Positions 1 through 10,741 are shown, counted from the first letter of the stretch. The stretch is 64,000 nucleotides of DNA from Rickettsia bellii RML369-C (GCF_000012385.1 NC_007940.1:186001-250000); one strand, 5' to 3'. The notes: a model not told the origin generated them from the sequence alone. Program-made: numbers and translations.

Positions 1-2
1 TA

Positions 3-215
3 GTAAACAAAGAAAAAATTTGGCAACCTCACTTAAAGCATTTTTTCCAAAAAGCTGTCAAAAAAGGCAAATCTCATAAACGGGTAGTATCGATTATAGC
101 GATTTGTAATGTATTCTTGATGATATTATCCGTACTGTCGTTATACTTACCTATAATATCTATAATGCTTGCTTTAGCAGTAATTACTTTAACTGTCCAA
201 AGTTTATTAAGATGA
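3..215 (+). CDS. 3' end of a membrane protein (partial)
   Basis: The frame starting at base 3 is open from the window edge to a TGA at 213-215, so the gene begins outside the window. The visible 70 residues are a basic, soluble stretch (KAVKKGKSHKRV) followed by one or two hydrophobic segments rich in I, L and V that run almost to the C-terminus. That pattern fits a short C-terminal membrane anchor or helical hairpin. Its stop overlaps the next start in an ATGA arrangement (ATG at 212), so the two genes are very likely translationally coupled. I do not recognise the family. Confidence 0.5.
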   Translation, partial: VNKEKIWQPHLKHFFQKAVKKGKSHKRVVSIIAICNVFLMILSVLSLYLPIISIMLALAVITLTVQSLLR

Positions 216-526
216 AGCTAATTAAAGATGATGTTCATAAAATAGTTAGGCATATATTTGCAAGGCAGCATCCTTTGCTTCCTGAAATAATGATTAATTG
301 GAGTAAAATAGTCGGATTTAAATTTAGTGATAAGGTATTACCTTTGAAAATAATTGCTGATACTAATAAAAAGCAAAAGATTAATACGCTGTTTATACAA
401 GCAGAAGATCATGCAACAGCTTTAGAAATATCTTTTTACCAAGAAATTATACTAGAACGTATCGCAGTTTATTTAGGCTTTAAAGCAATACACCAGATGC
501 GGGTGATTGTCTATAAGCAAAAATAG
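212..526 (+). CDS. DUF721 / DciA-like protein
   Basis: The 104-residue protein has the size and pattern of the DUF721 family, whose best-studied member, DciA, loads the replicative helicase DnaB in bacteria lacking DnaC. Visible family-like features are an N-terminal helix (VHKIVRHIFARQHPLLPEI), a WSKIVG motif near residue 30, and an alternating strand ending in the QMRVIVYKQK tail typical of the KH-like fold. It overlaps the upstream membrane-protein gene by 4 bp. Family assignment is from pattern only. A helicase-loading role is inference, since Rickettsia are expected to need such a protein. Confidence 0.6.
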   Translation: MKLIKDDVHKIVRHIFARQHPLLPEIMINWSKIVGFKFSDKVLPLKIIADTNKKQKINTLFIQAEDHATALEISFYQEIILERIAVYLGFKAIHQMRVIVYKQK

Positions 527-529
527 TGG

Positions 530-735
530 CGTCATGACATTGCTTGCGTAGACCAGTTTTTCCCTTGTCATACCGCAACTTGATCGCGGTATCTTAGGAC
601 GTAGTTTGCGATACAAGACCCCGTGGTCAAGCCACGGGGTGACATTAAAATTGACTGGATTCCTGTGAAAGCGGGAATGACATATAAGACAATTCTCGAG
701 CCATGCAACAACGCCCGAATGAAATGAGTGTAGCA
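530..735. repeat. Palindromic repeat cluster (RPE-like)
   Basis: This 225-base gap holds several short palindromes: a perfect inverted repeat at 619-639 with CCCC/GGGG arms around GTGG..CCAC, a TACCGC..GCGGTA pair at about 571-595, and a half-copy with GCGGGAATGAC at 671-681. The same words recur throughout the window and match the dispersed palindromic repeats known from Rickettsia. The apparent 87-codon frame on the minus strand here is repeat sequence, not a gene. Confidence 0.8.
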
Positions 736-751
736 ATCTAACAAAATTGTA

Positions 752-1579
752 TTAATTACAGTTTAGCGGAATATTTAATATACTATTCCAAACTGTATCC
801 CAGCCTTTTGTATGGGTAATATTAGGGAAAACCTTATGCTTGACGCAATTAGATGAGCTAGCGTTTATATAAAGTTTTGCGATAAAAGTTGGAACTCTTT
901 TGTCATCTGCTCCTGAGAGATGTAGTTGAGGGATATGACTGATTTGCTTTGCGTAATTTATTGGATTTAATGATTTAGTTAGATAACCACGATAATTATG
1001 GTGCTTGTCAAATTTCTCAGTATCTAAATTACCGGCAATCGTTATAATATCTTTCACATTACTATTTTGGCTAGCGATTAATATTGTAAGCCCGCCGCCA
1101 CCTGAAAAGCCAACTAAGCTAAATTTCTGCCCGTTATTAATAGTATTTATGACATCATTAATTGAATTTACTACTTCATGGTTCATTCTTTTATCTAACC
1201 AATAATCATTAACGCATTTTGCATTCATCTCTAAAGGAGTATATTGACAAGGTCTTGCTATATAAACAACATTCGGTCGCTTATCGATTGTAGCAAGCTT
1301 TAATAACATTGGATTAACAGGGGTAGGGTTGTCAGAATTAACGCCTCTATCTGCAAGATGTCCATCCCCTTCAATGTAAAATACAAAAGGCTGATTACGA
1401 TCAGTAACACGCTGATAAGTCGTAAGAATAAAATCACCACCTTTTACAAGTTTTTGCTGAAAATTATTTTGTTTAGCTATATCTTGCGAATGTTTCACTC
1501 TACTCGCCACATCATGGGTAGTAGAACAACCAGAAAGTAGAACAGAAACTAAAAATATTATCCAAATAAAATTTTTCAT
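752..1579 (-). CDS. Alpha/beta-hydrolase lipoprotein
   Basis: A 275-residue serine hydrolase predicted to sit in the envelope as a lipoprotein. With the start at 1579 the protein begins with a signal peptide ending in LLSGC, so Cys18 would be lipidated. A longer frame to 1636 reads into repeat DNA and hides the signal, so I prefer 1579. The nucleophile elbow GFSGG places Ser159. Asp225 or Asp226 (GADDKRVP) and His256 (NITHTKG) complete a plausible triad. The substrate cannot be read from sequence. It stands alone, facing away from the DUF721 gene. Confidence 0.75.
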   Translation of the reverse strand: MKNFIWIIFLVSVLLSGCSTTHDVASRVKHSQDIAKQNNFQQKLVKGGDFILTTYQRVTDRNQPFVFYIEGDGHLADRGVNSDNPTPVNPMLLKLATIDKRPNVVYIARPCQYTPLEMNAKCVNDYWLDKRMNHEVVNSINDVINTINNGQKFSLVGFSGGGGLTILIASQNSNVKDIITIAGNLDTEKFDKHHNYRGYLTKSLNPINYAKQISHIPQLHLSGADDKRVPTFIAKLYINASSSNCVKHKVFPNITHTKGWDTVWNSILNIPLNCN

Positions 1580-1615
1580 AATGTATTTAATGGTTATTGG
1601 TAGACGCTTTATATT

Positions 1616-1775
1616 GTCATCCCGTGGCTTGACCACGGGATCCAGGAAAAAGCGAGATAACCTAATCTTTTAATTTTAAAGATTTACTATATTGTATTTT
1701 TTAATTACTGGATTCCTGCTTTCGCAGGAATGACATCAGAGCCATACAACAAAGCCAGTTTTTCCTCGCAATGAC
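1616..1775. repeat. Palindromic repeat cluster (RPE-like)
   Basis: One complete palindrome lies at 1616-1645 (GTCATCCCGTGGCTT with its complementary half and a GGATCCAG end). A second, CCTGCTTTCGCAGG type, lies at 1708-1736, followed by a copy of the CAACAAAGCC / CTCGCAATGACG end sequence. The cluster lies between the hydrolase start and the ssb stop. Confidence 0.8.
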
Positions 1776-1785
1776 GTTACGATAA

Positions 1786-2238
1786 TTAGAACGGTATTTC
1801 GTCATCTAAGTCGCTATGATCAAAAGAAGGTTTGGAATGTTTATATTCACTATGACCTGAATCTTGAAGACTAGAACTAGTAGAATTTTTGCTATCCAAT
1901 AATATTAATTGTGAATTAAAATTTTGTAATACGATTTCTGTAGTATATTTTTCCACACCTGAACTATCATTCCATTTACGAGTTTGTAACGAGCCTTCAA
2001 TATATAATTTACTACCTTTTTTAACGTAGTTTTTTACAACAGATACTAACCCTTCGTTAAATATCACTACTCTATGCCATTCGGTCTTTTCTTTTTTTTC
2101 ACCGGTAACACGGTCTTTCCAAATGTCGGTGGTGGCTAAAGAAAGATTCGCTATTTCCTTTCCTTCCCCCGTAGTTCTAATTTCAGGATCACGTCCTAAA
2201 TTGCCTATTAATGTCACTTTATTTAAGCTACCTGCCAT
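1786..2238 (-). CDS. ssb: Single-stranded DNA-binding protein
   Basis: SSB protects single-stranded DNA in replication, repair and recombination and recruits partner proteins through its acidic tail. The 150-residue protein has the complete OB fold in its first ~108 residues ([41 protein letters not shown]), a low-complexity Ser/Asp-rich linker, and the canonical tip DLDDEIPF. Length is normal for alphaproteobacterial SSB. It is divergently transcribed from uvrA across about 100 bp, an arrangement seen in many proteobacteria. Confidence 0.97.
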   Translation of the reverse strand: MAGSLNKVTLIGNLGRDPEIRTTGEGKEIANLSLATTDIWKDRVTGEKKEKTEWHRVVIFNEGLVSVVKNYVKKGSKLYIEGSLQTRKWNDSSGVEKYTTEIVLQNFNSQLILLDSKNSTSSSLQDSGHSEYKHSKPSFDHSDLDDEIPF

Positions 2239-2341
2239 AGATTACCTATTTTAAAAATATTATTATTGCAATAATAAAATAAAAGAGCCTATAATACTAC
2301 AGTTTTTTTAAAATATCCTAAAATTTTTCAGTAAGAGTGAT

Positions 2342-5203
2342 ATGAACCAAGAATATATCAAGGTACGTGGTGCTAAAGAGCACAATCTAAAGAATATAAA
2401 TGTTGATATTCCAAGGAATAAATTTGTCGTTATAACTGGTCTTAGCGGTTCGGGTAAATCTTCCTTAGCGTTTGATACGATTTATGCAGAGGGTCAAAGA
2501 AGATATGTTGAGAGCTTATCTTCATATGCAAGGCAATTTTTGCATTTGCAAAATAAACCGAATGTTGAGTCTATTTCTGGATTATCGCCAGCTATTGCGA
2601 TTGATCAGAAAACTACTTCTAAGAATCCCCGTTCTACAGTTGGAACTATAACCGAGATTTACGATTATCTAAGGTTATTATATGCAAGGGTTGGGATTCC
2701 TTATTCTCCGGCAACGGGTCTTCCTATACATAGTCAAACTGTTTCTGAAATGGTAGATATAATAAATGAATTACCACAAGGTACGAAGATATATTTACTA
2801 GCTCCGATTGTCAGAGGACATAAAGGGGAATTCAAACGTGAGATTATGAATCTGAAAAAGCAAGGATTTCAGAAGTTAATTGTTAATGGGGAAACTTGTG
2901 AAATAGATGATTTGCCGAAGCTTGATAAAAATAAAAAACATAATATTGAAGTAATTGTTGACAGAATAGTTTTAGATGAGAATTTAGGCAATAGGCTAGC
3001 TGATAGTTTAGAGAGTTCATTAAATCTTGCTGATGGCATTACCTACCTAGAAATCGTAGAATTACCAACGGCAGCTAATACTGAATACGAAAAAAATCAG
3101 CGTATAACTTTTTCCGAAAAATATTCTTGTCCAGTATCAGGATTTCAGCTTACAGAAATTGAACCAAGAATATTTTCTTTCAATAGTCCTTTTGGTGCAT
3201 GTCCTAAATGTGAGGGGATTGGTAAAGAGTTTTTCTTCGATCGTGATTTAATTGTACCAGATCATAGAATATCCATTAAAGATGGTGCAATAGTGCCGTG
3301 GGGCAGTACGTCCTCAAAATTTATCCTAGAGACATTAAAAGCACTTGCTGAGCATTATAGATTTTCTATAGAATCACCTTTTTCAGCTTTATCTGATAAT
3401 ATTAAAACAATTTTATTTGAAGGTTCTGGAGAAGAAGCGATAAGATTTGAGTTTCATGATGGTTCTAAAACACAAGTAATTCATCAGCCATTCGCTGGAA
3501 TAATACCGAGCTTGCAAGAAAAAGATCGTACTATAGAATCGGTTTTAATCAAGGAAGAGTTAGCTAAATTTAAGTCCGAACATAAATGTACGGCTTGTAA
3601 TGGCTATAGGCTAAAAGATGAAGCTTTATGTGTTAAAATAGTAAATATTCATATAGGTGAAGTAGCAGATATGAGTATTGCAACACTGCAACAATGGTTT
3701 GCTCATCTAGAACAAAAATTAAATAAAAAACAATTATTTATCGCTGAACGTATCCTTAAAGAAATTAATGAAAGACTAAAATTTTTGATGAATGTTGGGC
3801 TTGATTACCTAACATTGTCACGAGAATCTGGCACTTTATCAGGAGGAGAAAGTCAGCGTATCCGTCTTGCTTCACAAATAGGATCGGGTTTAAGCGGTGT
3901 TTTATACGTACTTGACGAACCATCTATTGGTTTGCATCAACGTGATAATACTAGATTAATTGAAACACTAAAAAGGCTAAGAGATCTTGGTAATACTGTT
4001 TTAGTGGTTGAGCATGACGAAGAAACAATGTATGAGGCTGATCATATTATCGATATAGGTCCGGGTGCTGGTATTCATGGTGGTCGGGTTATTGCTGAGG
4101 GTAATGCCGAAGAAATAAAGAATTTTGAAGAAAGTATTACAGGAAGATATTTAAGCGGTCGTCAAACAATTAAAGTGCCAACGCAAACACGAACAGGACA
4201 TGATAATAGAGCAATAGAGCTTATTGGAGCTGTTTCTAATAATTTAGATAATGTCGATATAAAAATCCCGCTCGGTACATTTACTGCTATAACAGGGGTA
4301 TCAGGAAGCGGAAAATCAAGTTTGATGATCCATACTTTATATAAGGCTGCTTTAAAGCATCTAGAGCCTACAGCAAAAGTATTTCCAGGAAAATACCAAA
4401 AATTAAAAGGACTTGAATATATAGATAAAATTATTGATATTAATCAGTCACCAATTGGTAGAACTCCACGTTCTAACCCTGCAACTTATACCGGTGCATT
4501 TACTCATATTAGAGACTGGTTTGTAGAACTGCCTGAGTCAAAAGCCAGAGGTTATAAGGTTGGTAGGTTTTCATTTAACGTTAAGGGCGGTAGATGTGAG
4601 GCATGTCAAGGTGATGGGCTAATTAAGATAGAAATGCACTTCTTGCCTGACGTATATGTAAAATGCGACATTTGTAACGGTCATAGATATAATAGAGAAA
4701 CTTTAGAGATAAAATATAAAGGTAAATCTATTGCTGATATATTAATGATGACAGTAGAAGATGCAATGCAATTCTTTGAAAAAATCCCATTAATCTATGA
4801 AAAACTTATTACCTTAAATGAAGTAGGGCTTGGCTATATTAAAATCGGTCAATCAGCAACTACTCTTTCCGGAGGGGAAGCACAGCGTGTTAAACTTGCT
4901 AAAGAGCTATCAAGGCGTTCAACCGGTAAAACTCTTTACATACTAGATGAGCCGACTACAGGATTGCACATTGACGATATCAATAAATTGTTAAAAGTGC
5001 TGCATAAGCTTGTTGATATGGGTAATACTGTTTTAGTTATCGAGCATAATCTAGATGTGATAAAAACAGCTGATTATATTATCGATGTTGGTCCTGAGGG
5101 TGGTGATAAAGGCGGTAAGATAGTGGTACATGGCACCCCTGCCGATATTGCTGCTTGTTCTGAAAGCCATACAGGTAGGTATCTAAAGCAATATTTAAAG
5201 TGA
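2342..5203 (+). CDS. uvrA: Excinuclease ABC subunit A
   Basis: UvrA is the damage-sensing ATPase of nucleotide excision repair. It loads UvrB on lesions. The 953-residue protein is full length. The first ATP-binding site has GLSGSGKS at 33-40 and, near residues 500-545, the signature [14 protein letters not shown] and [12 protein letters not shown]. The second has GVSGSGKSS near 655 and [14 protein letters not shown] with LDEPTTGLH near 840-875. Zinc modules are visible as [25 protein letters not shown] and CDICNGHRY. The CPVSGF motif lacks the second Cys, which I believe is usual for alphaproteobacterial UvrA. ATG 2342 directly follows a short leader. Confidence 0.98.
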   Translation: MNQEYIKVRGAKEHNLKNINVDIPRNKFVVITGLSGSGKSSLAFDTIYAEGQRRYVESLSSYARQFLHLQNKPNVESISGLSPAIAIDQKTTSKNPRSTVGTITEIYDYLRLLYARVGIPYSPATGLPIHSQTVSEMVDIINELPQGTKIYLLAPIVRGHKGEFKREIMNLKKQGFQKLIVNGETCEIDDLPKLDKNKKHNIEVIVDRIVLDENLGNRLADSLESSLNLADGITYLEIVELPTAANTEYEKNQRITFSEKYSCPVSGFQLTEIEPRIFSFNSPFGACPKCEGIGKEFFFDRDLIVPDHRISIKDGAIVPWGSTSSKFILETLKALAEHYRFSIESPFSALSDNIKTILFEGSGEEAIRFEFHDGSKTQVIHQPFAGIIPSLQEKDRTIESVLIKEELAKFKSEHKCTACNGYRLKDEALCVKIVNIHIGEVADMSIATLQQWFAHLEQKLNKKQLFIAERILKEINERLKFLMNVGLDYLTLSRESGTLSGGESQRIRLASQIGSGLSGVLYVLDEPSIGLHQRDNTRLIETLKRLRDLGNTVLVVEHDEETMYEADHIIDIGPGAGIHGGRVIAEGNAEEIKNFEESITGRYLSGRQTIKVPTQTRTGHDNRAIELIGAVSNNLDNVDIKIPLGTFTAITGVSGSGKSSLMIHTLYKAALKHLEPTAKVFPGKYQKLKGLEYIDKIIDINQSPIGRTPRSNPATYTGAFTHIRDWFVELPESKARGYKVGRFSFNVKGGRCEACQGDGLIKIEMHFLPDVYVKCDICNGHRYNRETLEIKYKGKSIADILMMTVEDAMQFFEKIPLIYEKLITLNEVGLGYIKIGQSATTLSGGEAQRVKLAKELSRRSTGKTLYILDEPTTGLHIDDINKLLKVLHKLVDMGNTVLVIEHNLDVIKTADYIIDVGPEGGDKGGKIVVHGTPADIAACSESHTGRYLKQYLK

Positions 5204-5270
5204 TATAGTTTGTTAGATGCATAGTATTGATGCGGCAATCTTAGGAATTTGGTACTAATATTTATTAGGA

Positions 5271-6416
5271 TTATTTTAATATTTTATCAATCTGTTTTAG
5301 AGGAATTAGAGAGGTATTTAAAAATTTACCTTCTTGTATTCCATTATAAACCAAGTAACTTTCAATATTTGGATCGAGTTTATAAAAATAGTTTAGATTT
5401 TTTACATAATCAGGTTGGAAAGTTGAATTAAATTTAATTTCAACAGCTTTTATTGTTCCACCCCACTCTGCAACAAAATCTATTTCATGACCGCTCTTAT
5501 CTTTCCAAAAATAAAAATTTGCCGGTAATCCTAAATTCAAACGTCCTTTCAACAGCTCTAATATTACTAAATTTTCATAAAGTGCTCCTTTAAGATAATG
5601 TGTTTCTAATTGTTGTTCTTTTTCAAGTCCTAGTAATGTGCAGGCAATACCTGTATCGTAAAAATACAATTTCGGCATTTTAATAAGACGTTTATTAAAA
5701 TTTTTATAAAATGGTTGAAGAAAAAAAATAATATAGCTTGCTTCCAGTATGCCAAGCCATTGACGGGCTGTTGTATGAGAAATACCACAATCTAAAGCAA
5801 GTGATGAAAAATTTACAATCTGTCCAATTCTTCCAGCACATAATTTTAAAAAAGTTTGAAATCGATTAAAATTTTCAATATTTTTTAATTGACGTACATC
5901 ACGTTCAATATAGGTTTGAATATAGCTTGGGTAAAAATCTAAAGGATGCATATTTAAATTATGCAATAATGGATATCCACCTTTAAATATACTAGCTAAA
6001 GGATTTTCTGCTTCTTTTAGTTCTGATAAGCTAAGAGGTAAAAGAGTAACCATACCTATACGACCAGAAAGAGATTGCGATATATGGTGACTTAAACTAA
6101 AATTTTGAGAGCCTGTAATTACATATCGTCCTTTTTGGGATGATTCATCTACTACACCTTGCAGATATGATAAAAGTTCTGGAACATGTTGAACTTCATC
6201 AAAAATAGCTCCATTTTGATAATTAGCCAAAAATGAGCGTAAATCTTGTTGTGCTTGAATTCTAGTGTCTAGGTTTTCTAACGATACATAAGGTAAATGA
6301 GGAAATAATATTTTTGCAAGAGTAGTTTTCCCTGATTGTCTTGGTCCAGTAATACCTAAAACTGGGTAAAATTTAGAAAATTTTTCTAAAACTCCTTGTA
6401 TAAAACGTTGATACAT
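5271..6416 (-). CDS. AAA ATPase with DUF4143 domain
   Basis: A 381-residue P-loop ATPase of the AAA_14/DUF4143 type, common in bacteria and archaea but of undefined cellular role. Walker A is GPRQSGKTT near residue 25, Walker B lies in NGAIFDEVQHVPELL near 70, and a sensor motif YVITGSQNF follows. The C-terminal half (from about residue 190) carries the DUF4143 features, including the terminal WKDKSGHEIDFVAEW stretch that resembles a restriction-endonuclease-like fold. It is monocistronic between uvrA and the znuA-like gene and converges on uvrA. Such genes are often accessory and horizontally moved. No partner toxin or antitoxin is visible. Confidence 0.85.
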   Translation of the reverse strand: MYQRFIQGVLEKFSKFYPVLGITGPRQSGKTTLAKILFPHLPYVSLENLDTRIQAQQDLRSFLANYQNGAIFDEVQHVPELLSYLQGVVDESSQKGRYVITGSQNFSLSHHISQSLSGRIGMVTLLPLSLSELKEAENPLASIFKGGYPLLHNLNMHPLDFYPSYIQTYIERDVRQLKNIENFNRFQTFLKLCAGRIGQIVNFSSLALDCGISHTTARQWLGILEASYIIFFLQPFYKNFNKRLIKMPKLYFYDTGIACTLLGLEKEQQLETHYLKGALYENLVILELLKGRLNLGLPANFYFWKDKSGHEIDFVAEWGGTIKAVEIKFNSTFQPDYVKNLNYFYKLDPNIESYLVYNGIQEGKFLNTSLIPLKQIDKILK

Positions 6417-6520
6417 TTTAAATATTGCCTAATTGAATTCAACAGTTTCAATTTAGCACTAATTAATTAAAAATTCAAGAAATTTAGTTTTTCTGTTTTT
6501 AGATATTACGCATTTAATAT

Positions 6521-7321
6521 TTACAAACACCATTTAACTTGGTTAATCATCTGTAAATATTGATTCCGGTAGCTTCCGGAATCAATATTTTTGATATCCC
6601 AGTTTTCACTATTTAGTATTACTGTTTTAACATTTAATTTGTTATATAAGTTTGGATTTTGCTCAGTACTTAAAACAAGACATTTATTATTAGACTCTTT
6701 AATTAAAGAGTCTAATTTACTGAAATATCTTAAGCTTTTTTGGCTGTCGCTATATAATTTTGTCGTACGGATATTTGTATCAATAAAAAAATACTCGCTA
6801 CTGTCGCTTAATAAAATCACATCCTTTATATTAGCAAATTCGTTATTTTTAGCTTCTTGCAAATCTTGTAATTCTTTCATTGCTAGCTCAAGATTATTAT
6901 TAATATCTTGTTGTAATTCAGGAAATTTTTCACTAAATATTTTAGTAAACTCCTGTAGTAAAACTTTTACGTTATCAAGATCAAGCCAAATATGCCAATT
7001 ATCTTTTATGATTTTTAAATCTTTAATATCGCTGATTTTTATAATGGTGTTAGCATGATTATTAATTAACTTCTCAGCAAACCCATCAAATTCTTCATCT
7101 ATATAAATAGCGATATTGGCATTTTTGACTTTTGCTAGATCACTTGGTTTTAAATTATAATGATGCGGGCAGCCGTTACTTATGGCTAAACTCTCTATCT
7201 CCGCTTTATCTTTAACCAGCATTGCAGCTATGCTTGCAATTGGAGTAATGCTCGTTACTATTTTAGGTTTAGCGTAGCTAGTAAAGCTGAAAAATAGTAG
7301 GTAGAGTATGGCTATTGTCAT
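6521..7321 (-). CDS. ZnuA-like metal-binding periplasmic protein
   Basis: A cluster A-1 periplasmic binding protein of the ZnuA type, about 267 residues, that would deliver zinc to an ABC importer. The start at 7321 gives a good signal peptide (AILYLLFFSFTSYA before KPKIVTS). A further 29 upstream codons are entirely repeat DNA and end at 7408. Candidate metal ligands are His in CPHHYNLKP and His in NWHIWLD. The position where ZnuA normally has a third His followed by GYF reads SDSSEYFF, so one ligand looks replaced. No znuB or znuC is in the window. Metal specificity is uncertain. Confidence 0.75.
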   Translation of the reverse strand: MTIAILYLLFFSFTSYAKPKIVTSITPIASIAAMLVKDKAEIESLAISNGCPHHYNLKPSDLAKVKNANIAIYIDEEFDGFAEKLINNHANTIIKISDIKDLKIIKDNWHIWLDLDNVKVLLQEFTKIFSEKFPELQQDINNNLELAMKELQDLQEAKNNEFANIKDVILLSDSSEYFFIDTNIRTTKLYSDSQKSLRYFSKLDSLIKESNNKCLVLSTEQNPNLYNKLNVKTVILNSENWDIKNIDSGSYRNQYLQMINQVKWCL

Positions 7322-7384
7322 CCCGTGGCTTATCCAACGTTGTTGCATGACTTCGATGTCATTCCCGCATAGGCGGGAATCCAG
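7317..7384. repeat. Palindromic repeat overlapping the znuA-like start
   Basis: Two half-elements, GTCATCCCGTGGCTT at 7317 and GTCATTCCCGC..GCGGGAATCCAG ending at 7384, abut the start of the znuA-like gene. The preferred ATG (7319-7321 read on the minus strand) is itself made by the TCAT of the repeat. Confidence 0.75.
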
Positions 7385-7426
7385 AAAAAATAAATTTTTA
7401 TACTTCATAGTTTTGATTCCTAATTA

Positions 7427-7625
7427 ATGACTGGATTCCCGCCTACGTATGAAAGCTTTGTTGCGTATATCATTTCCCCCTGTCATTCCGTGGCTTGTCC
7501 ACGGAATCCAGAAAATAATAAAAAATACTAATTTTATTAGTATTTTTAACTGGATTCCGTGAATAAATCACGGAATGACATATACTTATATATTACTAGA
7601 TTCCTGCTTTCGCAGGAATGACACT
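7427..7625. repeat. Long composite palindromic repeat
   Basis: From 7493 to 7580 an almost perfect long hairpin can be drawn: outer arms GTCATTCCGTGG..CCACGGAATCCAG, then an inner AT-rich palindrome AATACTAA/TTAGTATT, then the mirror-image CTGGATTCCGTG..CACGGAATGAC arm. A CCTGCTTTCGCAGG unit follows at 7601-7616 and runs into the 3' end of the CCA-enzyme gene, where it is translated. Confidence 0.85.
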
Positions 7626-8782
7626 AGTTCCAACTTACTAAGCTTAAAATCTTGATCTATCCAAATCTTTTTTAAGTAATTTAGTTTTTTGCCTATTTCT
7701 TTTTGTTCTATATTCATATTCAGTAAATCATTGCCGTTTATTGGAAATTTAGGTCGTTCTAATGAATCATATATATTTATAAATTTTGTTATTTGTGAAT
7801 AATCTATCTTCCCTAATATATTTGCTGTTAATAGATATTCTTTATAATTTTTATGTTCTAGCCAGATTTTTTTTATATCAAATTCAGTGATTATATTTTT
7901 GTGAATAAAATCTAATATTGATAATATTTGGATAGTTTCATGTTTTGAGAATTTCCAATCTAGAAAATTTTTTAAATTTAAATCTTTTTGATAATATAAT
8001 AATAATGCATATCTAGTACTTAATTCTAGATTAAAGCTTTTGGCTTGCTCTGCAATTTTTATTTCATAATTTTGGATAGAAAATATCAATGCCAAAATCC
8101 CTATTTCAAACATGGCTTTTAAAACTTCAGGGCTATTACTAGAAACTATAATTCTATCAAATTCACTTTTTATGCGTTCTCGTGATAAACTCATTAAGCC
8201 GCTTTTTAGTTCATCGCATGCTTTAAATCCTTCTGGATTAAGCCTATTGGCATAATAGCTAGAAAAACGAAAAAATCGTAAAATACGTAAATAATCTTCT
8301 TTAATTCTTTGGTGAGCAGCTCTTATAAATACTACTTTTCGCTGCTTTAAATCTTCAAATCCATTGAAATAATCATATATTTTACCTTTAAAAGGGCAAT
8401 AGCTTAAAGCATTAATAGTGAAGTCTCTTCTTTCTGCATCTTCAGCAAAATCATTTGTGAATACTACTTTAGCGTGTCTGCCGTTACATTCAATATCTTT
8501 CCGAAGAGTTGTAATTTGAAACTGTTCCTTTTCTAAAATAGCTGTAATTGTACCAAATTTTAAGCCAGTTGGGATAGTTTTTATCTTAGCTTGGGATAAA
8601 ATGCTTGTTACTTCATTTGGTAGTAAGTTCGTCGCTATATCAATATCATAGCTCTCTTTACCAAGCAAAGCATCACGAACTGAGCCGCCAATTAATCTTG
8701 CTTCTCCTTTTTTATTAAGAAGACTCAAGATTTTTTCATATCCTTTTGAAGGAATATTTAGTATTTTATTGATAGTTTGCAT
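7586..8782 (-). CDS. CCA-adding tRNA nucleotidyltransferase family protein
   Basis: A 398-residue class II nucleotidyltransferase. In Rickettsia this protein is expected to add or repair the CCA end of tRNAs. Some relatives are poly(A) polymerases (PcnB). Visible motifs are GGSVRDALLG near residue 32, the catalytic pair in YDIDIA near 45, AERRDFTINALSY near 117, and KEDYLRILRFFRFSS near 162, which is the usual order. The last dozen residues (VSFLRKQESSNI) come from a palindromic repeat that replaces the native C-terminus. The start overlaps the downstream comEC fragment by 17 bp. Confidence 0.85.
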   Translation of the reverse strand: MQTINKILNIPSKGYEKILSLLNKKGEARLIGGSVRDALLGKESYDIDIATNLLPNEVTSILSQAKIKTIPTGLKFGTITAILEKEQFQITTLRKDIECNGRHAKVVFTNDFAEDAERRDFTINALSYCPFKGKIYDYFNGFEDLKQRKVVFIRAAHQRIKEDYLRILRFFRFSSYYANRLNPEGFKACDELKSGLMSLSRERIKSEFDRIIVSSNSPEVLKAMFEIGILALIFSIQNYEIKIAEQAKSFNLELSTRYALLLYYQKDLNLKNFLDWKFSKHETIQILSILDFIHKNIITEFDIKKIWLEHKNYKEYLLTANILGKIDYSQITKFINIYDSLERPKFPINGNDLLNMNIEQKEIGKKLNYLKKIWIDQDFKLSKLELVSFLRKQESSNI

Positions 8783-10741
8783 GACTAGATTTTATAGTAC
8801 ATTTTTTAGAATTGCAAAATATAAGTATAACCGGACTTTTGCTTAAAAAATCTCTATTAATAGTCATCAGATTTCCCGTGCATTTTGCTTTATGATTAAG
8901 ATTGATATGAATTTCGGCTTCTTTGCAATAGTTATTTTTATTAAAGATGATTCTTTGCCCATAAGTTATGAAAAGATTATCTTTTAGAGGCAATAATATA
9001 CTATCTTTTTGTCCAAACCAATTAGCCCAATAAATCCTATTAAATGTTGCCATCTTATCGGCATAAATTTCAAGCTTACCTTGCTTATTTTTAACCCCAA
9101 TTGCCATGTTACTTGCATCAAATATTAATTCAGGCTTTGGCGAATAAAGCATAAATATAAAAGATACTGCCATAATCGCAAGACCAAATAATCGCCACGT
9201 AGTTTTCCATATACAAATCCAGAAAAATCCAAATAAAAAAAGTAAAATACTAAAATTTGTAATATAGCCAAAATACCAAACTGAGCCAGGTAAATTATTA
9301 AAATAGTGGGCTGATCTAATTATTATTTCGATAAAAAACCCTATAATTTTTAAAATGTAACTATCAAACCCAATCATAGTAAAAGGCAGAGATAGTAAAG
9401 CAAGAGGCATCAGAAAAAAGGACATTACAGGTACAGCAATAAGATTTGTTGGTACTGAATAAGTGGAAAATATAAAAAACTGATTTATTACTACGGGGGC
9501 AGTAATGATGCTTGCTAAAAAACTAGAATAAATATTTGATATAGCATAAAATTTTATTGCTCCAAAAATGCTTTTTTCTCTCCAAGTAACCACGAATTTT
9601 TAAGATAAAACTCATAACCTGCCACAAGTGATAATACTGCAATAAAAGATAGCTGAAAACTTGGATGAAAAATATATTCGGGATTTAGTGATAATATTAT
9701 AAACGCCGCAATAGCAAGAGAGCGAATAGGAAAACCAGAACGCCCGATAATAATACCATAAATAAAAATTGCTGCTGTAATAAAAGCTCTTGTTGCTGCG
9801 ATTTGCATCCCGCTTAGCTCTAAATATCCAAAGCTGCCGATTAATGCACAGTAAGCAGAAACTAATTTTATATTATAATTATACGCCAAATAATTCGATA
9901 GATTTAGCAAAAACCTTGTAGTAGTGAAAATAATCATTACCACTAGCGACAAATGTAGCCCTGAAACGCATAATACGTGCGATATACCGCTTTGCCGCAT
10001 ATCTTGCATGATTTGTCTGTTTAAGCCTTTCGTCTCACCAAGTAATATCGCAGCTGCAAAATTTCCTTTATCACTACCAAGCTTGTTTATTAAATTATTA
10101 TAAATGAAAATACGTATTTTATAAATAAAGCTATCAATAGTCGTTTCATTGCGTGCTATAATTTTAGGTTCTGACATCGCATAGCCATTTGCTCCTATAT
10201 CAGCAAGATATGCATAAAACCCGAAATCATAACCGCCTGGTAATATACTATTTTGAGGTTTATAAAGCTTAGCAAGTAGAGCAATGTAATCATTAACTCT
10301 AACTTTTTGTAAATATTTTTTCGGTATACTAATTTTTACCTTTTGTAAATCACGATTAATTTTCTCGATTTTTATTTCGTTTAATACTACTTGTCCTCCG
10401 ATAATGGTTGGTTTGATAGATTCTATTTTGCCGCTAACTACCGTAATTATAGGCTTATGAATGGTTTGACCATGCACACTTGCCGTACGGTATTTTGCGA
10501 CTAATAAACCAATCGTAAAAGCAATAATAATACCATAAATAAACTTGATGATGATGCCATATCTTTTGCTAGTAGATAATATTAAAAGAGCAAGTAAAAT
10601 AATCCCAATAGTTGAAAAAGAAAAATCAAAATTTAAAGAAAAATAAACTATAATTCCGCAGATGAAACTAACGAAATACCATAAATTAAGATGGTTATAT
10701 TCGGCTTCAAAAGTTGCTTTTAAATAATTTAGCATTTTCAA
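8766..10741 (-). pseudogene. comEC: ComEC/Rec2 channel, split by a frameshift
   Basis: ComEC forms the inner-membrane channel for DNA uptake. Two overlapping frames together encode one about 660-residue protein. The upstream frame (9554-10741, 395 aa) has N-terminal membrane helices, the DUF4131 region and the start of the Competence domain (SHVLCVSGLHLSLV). The downstream frame (8766-9593, 275 aa) continues the membrane domain (NLIAVPVMSFFLMPLALL) and ends in a short soluble tail. The frames meet at a run of six T (A on the coding strand) at about 9571-9576, where LGEKKAFLEQ-stop and WREKSIFGAIKF are alternative readings. A one-base slip explains the split. Confidence 0.85.

Noticed and set aside
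473..736. 87-codon open frame on the minus strand
   Set aside because: It consists of palindromic repeat DNA and overlaps the DUF721 gene end; the residues (SHGMTREK, SRFHRNPVNF) are repeat translations.
6591..7058. 155-codon open frame on the plus strand over the znuA-like gene
   Set aside because: Antisense to a protein with a signal and family motifs; composition is Leu/Phe/Ser-rich, typical of an antisense shadow.
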